Assembly (NCBI GenBank): GCA_035291905.1 | Contig: DATDRF010000014.1 | Span: 1-21,416 of the forward strand | Length of the DNA stretch: 21,416 nt | Source: JACPLA01 sp035291905 | GTDB taxonomy: Bacteria; Bacteroidota; Ignavibacteria; UBA10030 | Direction: 5' to 3' | Shown here: piece by piece, positions 21,333 to 21,416 of the stretch | Position numbering within the stretch: the stretch's first letter is position 1 | Layout of the letters: every line of letters begins with the position of its first letter | Notes under the pieces: model-generated | The model's input: the letters and a program-made list of their open reading frames with translations, nothing else | Database searches by the model: none | Told to the model about the DNA's origin: nothing | Position numbers and translations under genes: made by a program

Positions 21333-21416
21333 ACGACAGCGACAGAGGAGTTGTCGAGGAGGGTTGGGGCGGGTCGATAACACCGCTACCAATCGCCAGA
21401 TCATAGGAAGTAAGGA

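Overview
The window is a gene-dense bacterial chromosome segment with about 20 protein genes. Most are on the + strand; two adjacent genes near the right end are on the - strand. Signal peptides, two lipoproteins, a MacB/FtsX-type permease and a C-terminal gene with a Bacteroidota-like secreted domain suggest a Gram-negative organism of the Bacteroidota/Chlorobi/Ignavibacteria kind. That placement is an inference from gene style, short TAnnTT promoter-like motifs and palindromic spacers, not a phylogenetic result. No rRNA, tRNA or CRISPR array was seen.

Layout. 1-1209: the 3' end of an ABC-transporter permease. 1307-4233: a tightly overlapping five-gene sulfur operon made of a secreted two-domain rhodanese, a small c-type haem protein, two half-size YeeE/YedE membrane proteins and a membrane-anchored rhodanese whose catalytic Cys is replaced by Ser. 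4241-4343: a long CTTCGTG-unit hairpin. 4430-6611: a chalcone-isomerase-like exported protein, a pirin with a clear terminator, and a hotdog thioesterase. 6619-6724: a second long hairpin built of CTCTGTG units, with another palindrome lodged in one arm. 6812-7210: an exported DUF2914-like protein with a recognisable promoter.

7270-11182: a likely operon of a secreted serine hydrolase, a PLP decarboxylase, an SRPBCC protein and a HEAT-repeat-like protein. 11283-15413: a second likely operon of an ABC exporter, a PEBP-family protein, a lipoprotein serine hydrolase and a MOSC protein. 15490-16251: an MBL-fold hydrolase.

16252-17226 is the odd part. It is an AT-rich, nearly gene-free spacer between convergent genes, bounded by a perfect 16-bp inverted repeat (16293-16308 and 17191-17206). 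It holds one small unrecognised lipoprotein gene, tiny ORFs and two integron-core-like heptamers. It is the best candidate here for an undescribed non-autonomous mobile element or cassette.

17227-19928 (- strand): a Sel1-repeat protein followed by an HI0933-type flavoprotein that begins with a forced TTG start. 19978-20739: a YbfF-like esterase, divergent from the Sel1 gene. 20838-end: the N-terminal part of a secreted adhesin-like protein whose reading frame breaks close to the window edge.
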